From positions 310,001-374,000 of the forward strand of contig CP102060.1 of assembly GCA_024579835.1 (NCBI GenBank): DNA of 64,000 nucleotides. The letters run 5' to 3'. The position numbers were made by a program, and so were the translations under genes. This DNA is from Clostridiaceae bacterium HFYG-1003. GTDB lineage: Bacteria; Bacillota; Clostridia; Clostridiales; Clostridiaceae. Below, one piece after another: positions 60,275 to 64,000 of the stretch (position 1 is the stretch's first letter; every line of letters begins with the position of its first letter). The notes beneath the pieces are model-generated. The model saw only the letters and a program-made list of their open reading frames with translations, was not told the origin of the DNA and made no database searches.

Positions 60275-62057
60275 GATGATCCTCACTTAAATAGGCAACA
60301 GCAACGCTGCCTTGTCCGGCACTCATGCCGACGATGGTTGAAATGTTCATGATGTATTCCGGTTCCCGCTGCAGAAGCTGAACCATTTTTTCCTTGAGAT
60401 CCTGTGCCCGGGGTTCGTCATCGGCATGGACGATGGCGTATCGGGTGATGCCCTCGTCCTGGTTTGCTTTCGCAACAATGTTCAGGATTTTGTGCGTATT
60501 GGAACGGGTACTGAAGGCTTTCGCTTCGATCATGCCCTTTCCGGTATCATCCAGAGAGATGACCGGTTTCAGGTTCATCACTTTCCCGGCCAGTCCGGAC
60601 AGTTTACTGAGCCGGCCGGAACGGACCATGTACTTGAGGGTGTTGACGCTTACCAGAATCCGGGTTTTTCTTCTCAGAGCTTCGATAACGGGGATGATCT
60701 CATCCATGGTTTTGCCTGCTTCAATCAGCTCGGCTGCCTTTAATACCAGCAGACCTTCCGCCCCGGAATTCTGCTTTGAATCCATGACGACGATCCGTTT
60801 GCCGGGTGTTTGCATGGTCTGAGCAGCCTTCTCGAACACGGAAAAGGTTCCACTTTGAACGCTGGCTACCGTAATGACCAGAATCTGGTCATAGTGGTTC
60901 AGCAGGGTCTGGTAGAGGCTCTCAACTACTTTCGGCGAGGGCTGAGCCGAGGACGGATAGGTTTCCAGTTCTTCGGCCAGGTCGTAAAATAATTCCGGGG
61001 TCATAGTGATCTTGTCCAGATAACTGCTTTCTCCGACCATAATATTCAAAGGGATCATATGGATCTGATACCGATCGAGCAGTTCAGCGGGGAGGTCGGC
61101 AATGGAGTCGGTGACCAGGGCAATTTCGTGCCGGCGGGTGAAGGAAGATTCATACTGCCGTCTCATATCGTCCGCTTTCTGCTGAATAATGGAGCCGCGC
61201 CGCCGAAGTTTGTCCATGACCAGTTCCGGATGATCCGAATGGATGTGGATTCGGGCTTTCTTTGGGTTGCCTGCTACGATGAGCGAGTCCCCGAGTCCGC
61301 CCAGTTCATCCCGGATGGAATCCAGATCCATGACCGAATCAGTGACTATAAGGGCTTCCGTGCAGTACCGGAATGATGGCTCGCCGTCCATGATTTCCGC
61401 CTCGCTGTTGAGTTCTTCGGTCAGTTCAACGGGTTCGGAGATGTGACCGGTTCGAATGAATTCAGTGAAGCCCTGAACAAAATGGAAAAATCCCTTCGCT
61501 CCGGAATCCACCACTTTGGAACGTTCCAGGACCTTCAGCATGCTGGTGGTCTCCTTGAGCACAGTGTAGGCTCGCTCCAGGGGAAGGGTGAGCAGCTCGT
61601 TGAAGTCGTGGGCGCTGTCTTTCAAACGATAGACCGTTTCGGCCCACTCTCGAATCACCGTTATGATGGTGCCTTCCACCGGTGTCTGGATCGCATGATA
61701 GGCGTGGGGGACGGCATTCTTAACCGATTCGGCGAAAGAACTCATGGAAACCTGGTCTTCATTCTGTATGCCAAGATAGATTCCGTTGATGTACTGGGCC
61801 ATAATAATGCCTGAGTTTCCTCTGGCACCGGTCAGGGCCGCGTCAGCGATGGAATTCATGGTATTTCCCGCAGAAGGTGTGACCCGGGATTGAATGATGA
61901 TGGAATTCATGGTAGAGGCCAGATTGTTCCCGGTATCTCCGTCCGCGACGGGGAAGACGTTCGTATCATTGAGGTCTTTACGGTTGCGAATGACTTCCCG
62001 TGCCCCTGATACAAAACAATGATAAAGTTTTTCACCGTCCAGATATTTCGTTTCCAT
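60267..62057 (-). CDS. FakA-DegV fusion (DAK2 kinase with fatty-acid-binding domain)
   Basis: A 596-residue fusion. Residues 1-200 are a DAK2/FakA-like kinase domain ([18 protein letters not shown], then [17 protein letters not shown]), residues 200-305 a middle domain, and residues about 311-596 a DegV/FakB domain ([26 protein letters not shown]-like [22 protein letters not shown]). In staphylococci FakA phosphorylates fatty acids held by FakB; the fusion would do both in one chain. The ribosome region before ATG 62057 is acceptable. It is coupled to the DUF1295 gene. Confidence 0.9.
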   Translation of the reverse strand: METKYLDGEKLYHCFVSGAREVIRNRKDLNDTNVFPVADGDTGNNLASTMNSIIIQSRVTPSAGNTMNSIADAALTGARGNSGIIMAQYINGIYLGIQNEDQVSMSSFAESVKNAVPHAYHAIQTPVEGTIITVIREWAETVYRLKDSAHDFNELLTLPLERAYTVLKETTSMLKVLERSKVVDSGAKGFFHFVQGFTEFIRTGHISEPVELTEELNSEAEIMDGEPSFRYCTEALIVTDSVMDLDSIRDELGGLGDSLIVAGNPKKARIHIHSDHPELVMDKLRRRGSIIQQKADDMRRQYESSFTRRHEIALVTDSIADLPAELLDRYQIHMIPLNIMVGESSYLDKITMTPELFYDLAEELETYPSSAQPSPKVVESLYQTLLNHYDQILVITVASVQSGTFSVFEKAAQTMQTPGKRIVVMDSKQNSGAEGLLVLKAAELIEAGKTMDEIIPVIEALRRKTRILVSVNTLKYMVRSGRLSKLSGLAGKVMNLKPVISLDDTGKGMIEAKAFSTRSNTHKILNIVAKANQDEGITRYAIVHADDEPRAQDLKEKMVQLLQREPEYIMNISTIVGMSAGQGSVAVAYLSEDHHG

Positions 62058-62235
62058 AATCAGTTCTCCTGTCGCTTGTATTTTGCGGTTATTATTCGTT
62101 CGGTATTAAATCGAACTCTTTCAACGTTTTAACTGTCAAACATATAATTAATAAAAAATACTGATGTATCCATTCAGACAAATTCATCCTTAGTTCCTGG
62201 AGTGTTCTGTCTGCCCGAAGGCCTGTAGCTGCAGG

Positions 62236-62637
62236 TTATTTGAGAAAGCGGGTAACGATCCAGTAGGTGATGCCGGACGTAGCGGCGTTCAGGAAGGTGC
62301 CCCACATCAGATCAATGATTGTAATGTTGAGGGGCCAGTCTTTGATAGTTGCCAGATTGGTCAGATCGTAGGTGGCATAGGTAATGAGTCCGAAAAAGCC
62401 TCCGGCAGCTACAGCGTACCAGAAACTGCTTTTGGCCAGAGCCGGATCAATGACAAAGAATACCAGGCCGGCGATGAACAGGAGATAGAAGATGATGGCG
62501 GCAGTCCAGTTGACCTGAGGGGCCATCAGATGTCCCAGGTAGTTCTTATACAGGTTTTTTGAGATGACACCCAGCCAGAAAATGTCTACGACAAAGAACA
62601 CGACCACAGTAATCAGGTAGATTTTAATTTTATCCAT
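62236..62637 (-). CDS. DUF2177 membrane protein
   Basis: A 133-residue protein with four membrane helices, matching DUF2177 (ITVVVFFVVDIFWLGVISKN and GGFFGLITYATYDLTNLATI). Function is unproven; the family often occurs beside lipid-modifying enzymes such as DUF1295 proteins, one of which is encoded 2 kb downstream. I start at ATG 62637 behind GGGAG; a longer upstream start at 62676 is less likely. Confidence 0.85.
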   Translation of the reverse strand: MDKIKIYLITVVVFFVVDIFWLGVISKNLYKNYLGHLMAPQVNWTAAIIFYLLFIAGLVFFVIDPALAKSSFWYAVAAGGFFGLITYATYDLTNLATIKDWPLNITIIDLMWGTFLNAATSGITYWIVTRFLK

Positions 62638-63157
62638 AATATCAGCTCCCGCTTTTGATAATTGGGGTGAAAACATGAGAGATTACTTTCTATGTATTCA
62701 TTAGTACCATCATAAGATGAAACCGGGTTACCCGTAAGAGGTAATTCATGTCGAAACCAAGAAGAAATCATGAAATTTTAGGTAAAGCTGCACCAAACAG
62801 CCTGGGAACTGGTTCTTAGGGGAATCATGGCGTGATATTCATTGAAAGGATAGGTCGTATTGAAGTGGAAAATACCACGTTTTGAAATAAAAAAAAGATT
62901 TTAAAAAGAATTAAATAGTGATAATAAGCCTAGCAGGCTTACTTCAGGTGGATGGTTCTATCTAAAGCGTATTTCGATCTCGTGTTAAATCCCGCAGTTT
63001 GTTAAGGAAGGGGCTTACTGACGATAAGGATTGATATATAAAAAATACTCTTGCGAAAGACTGTTTCTTTCAAAAGTCTGCTTCTTACACTTTTAGCTGC
63101 AATTCGGAATCTTTCGAAAGTCAGCTTCTTTCGATGTGCTGTGAACCGTTTATATGG
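62638..63157. other. Intergenic stretch with a 20-base direct repeat
   Basis: No gene is seen in these 520 bases. CTTTCAAAAGTCTGCTTCTT (63067-63086) and CTTTCGAAAGTCAGCTTCTT (63111-63130) are direct repeats with two differences, 44 bases apart, just upstream of the riboswitch. Confidence 0.55.
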
Positions 63158-63268
63158 TATGATGTGGAAGGGAATGAGGTTCTCCCAAGGAACGCCGTAA
63201 GCGGTGTGCCTGAACTGCCTGGTGCTGATGACTTCTGCGATGTACGCAGAAAGTGTCGGCTTTTTTTA
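63158..63268 (+). ncRNA. Fluoride riboswitch (crcB motif) with terminator
   Basis: An extended -10 TGGTATGAT ends at 63163. The RNA then reads GGGAATGAGGTTCTCCCAA, like the fluoride aptamer's GGGCGATGAGGCCCGCCCAA, followed by ACGCC, a variable stem and GCTGATGACTTC. GAGGT can pair with ACTTC to form the typical pseudoknot. The same ACTTCTGCG also pairs with CGCAGAA in a terminator ending in seven T residues (63261-63267), so fluoride binding would block termination. The next gene is a cation/proton antiporter, a known member of fluoride regulons. Confidence 0.8.
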
Positions 63269-63309
63269 TTGCTTTTATTCTGAATTTTTAATCGCTGCAG
63301 GAGGGAGCT

Positions 63310-64000
63310 ATGTTCACCAGTTTATCCATTATTTTCTTGTTGGGTCTGTCTTTGGGGAAATGTTTCAAGCTTCTTAAAATGCCCAGTCTGCTGGGCATGC
63401 TGATTACCGGCATGATTTTAGGGCCCTATGCCCTGAATCTGCTGGATCCATCGATCCTGGCTGTTTCGGCGGATCTGCGTCAGCTGGCCCTGATTGTCAT
63501 TCTGACTCGAGCCGGCCTGGCGCTGGATCTGAAGGACCTGAGAAAAGTTGGGCGGCCGGCTCTGCTGATGTGCTTTGTCCCGGCTACCTTCGAAATTTTG
63601 GGTGTCATTCTGCTGGGTCCGCCTCTTCTTGGACTGTCCCTGCTGGACAGTGCAATCCTGGGAACTGTTCTTGGCGCGGTCTCGCCGGCCGTCATCGTTC
63701 CCCGCATGCTGAAGCTCATGGGGCAGGGGTACGGCAAGGAGCATTCAATCCCGCAGCTGATTCTGGCGGGAGCGTCGGTGGATGATGTCTATGTAATTGT
63801 TCTGTTCACCGCCTTTACCTCCCTCGCCAAAGGCGGCAGCATTTCAGCCGTTCAATTTCTGGAAATTCCGGTTTCCATTCTTCTCGGGATTCTGGCCGGA
63901 ATCGTGATTGGTCTGGCCTTGATCTGGTTTTTCAAAAAATACCACATGCGCGACACCGTCAAGATTCTGATTATTATCAGCCTCTCCGCCCTGCTCCTGG
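63310..64000 (+). CDS. CPA-type cation/proton antiporter (3' end outside window)
   Basis: The first 230 residues of a Na+/H+ antiporter-like membrane protein. Family features are IIFLLGLSLGKCFKLLKMPS, LLGMLITGMILGPYALNLLD, LALIVILTRAGLALDLKDLR and LGAVSPAVIVPRMLKLM, and a likely ion-site aspartate pair in GASVDDVYVIVLFTAF. At least six membrane helices lie within the window. GAGGGAGC precedes ATG 63310. Because it is controlled by a fluoride riboswitch, it may help cells survive fluoride by moving H+ or Na+; the gene continues beyond the window. Confidence 0.88.
   Translation, partial: MFTSLSIIFLLGLSLGKCFKLLKMPSLLGMLITGMILGPYALNLLDPSILAVSADLRQLALIVILTRAGLALDLKDLRKVGRPALLMCFVPATFEILGVILLGPPLLGLSLLDSAILGTVLGAVSPAVIVPRMLKLMGQGYGKEHSIPQLILAGASVDDVYVIVLFTAFTSLAKGGSISAVQFLEIPVSILLGILAGIVIGLALIWFFKKYHMRDTVKILIIISLSALLL

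Overview
The window looks like a chromosome segment of an anaerobic, amino-acid-using member of the Clostridia (Firmicutes) of middling G+C. The reasons are strong AGGAGG-type ribosome binding sites, many long-stem rho-independent terminators, an ORP-like NifX/MinD gene cluster, a FakA-DegV fusion, DUF4317, DUF1858, DUF134 and CmpB-type families, and in-frame UGA codons that fit selenocysteine. Genus and species cannot be fixed from the sequence. No rRNA, tRNA or CRISPR array was seen.

Layout. 1-8.9 kb: 3' part of an ABC exporter, a UGA-containing glutaredoxin, a MerR-XRE-cupin regulator divergent from kynureninase, a GNAT enzyme, an XRE regulator, a MATE exporter and a YciI protein. 9.5-14.7 kb: a DUF4317 protein, a SHOCT membrane protein with two radical SAM enzymes, and a split permease pair. 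15-21.2 kb: a broken selD remnant, a 49-residue ORF, then an ORP-like cluster (DUF1858, DUF134, two NifX-like proteins, two ferredoxin-MinD ATPases, an Mrp ATPase) that contains a broken radical SAM gene. 21.6-26 kb: a glutamate-synthase-like FMN protein, an intact IS630-type element, an AT-rich lipoprotein gene and a mosaic of IS3 and IS630 remnants. 26-41.4 kb: a DUF5050-type lipoprotein, a class-1-isoprenoid-synthase-like protein with a SOUL protein, a Cthe_2159/DUF4956/VTC set next to a two-component system, an Ldh2 dehydrogenase, a DUF2202 ferritin-like protein, a CmpB membrane protein and an APH-type kinase. 41.7-48.9 kb: a conserved hypothetical and a tightly overlapped shikimate operon (aroF-aroB-aroA-aroC-aroE/aroK fusion-aroQ). 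49-51 kb: a group IIC intron inserted just after the operon's terminator. 51.2-55 kb: an arsR-permease-thioredoxin operon, facing a second ArsR gene and a ferredoxin/NapH-like pair that each carry an in-frame UGA. 55.4-64 kb: a TspO-like protein, a zinc-ribbon protein followed by a second, truncated group II intron, a UGA-containing peroxiredoxin, a metallo-beta-lactamase-fold enzyme, DUF1295, FakA-DegV and DUF2177 genes, and a fluoride riboswitch ahead of a cation/proton antiporter cut by the window end.

How the genes work together. The clearest theme is redox chemistry with selenium. The glutaredoxin and peroxiredoxin have UGA at the expected catalytic cysteine, each followed 10-11 nt later by a short hairpin. 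A ferredoxin also has an early in-frame UGA with a hairpin at the right distance, and its NapH-like partner has a UGA next to a conserved CxxC. The pair sits behind a perfect inverted repeat that the nearby ArsR protein may bind. The shikimate operon supplies every step from DAHP to chorismate. Two group II introns placed directly behind terminators, the IS mosaic, and many short tandem-repeat patches between genes point to active remodelling of intergenic DNA.
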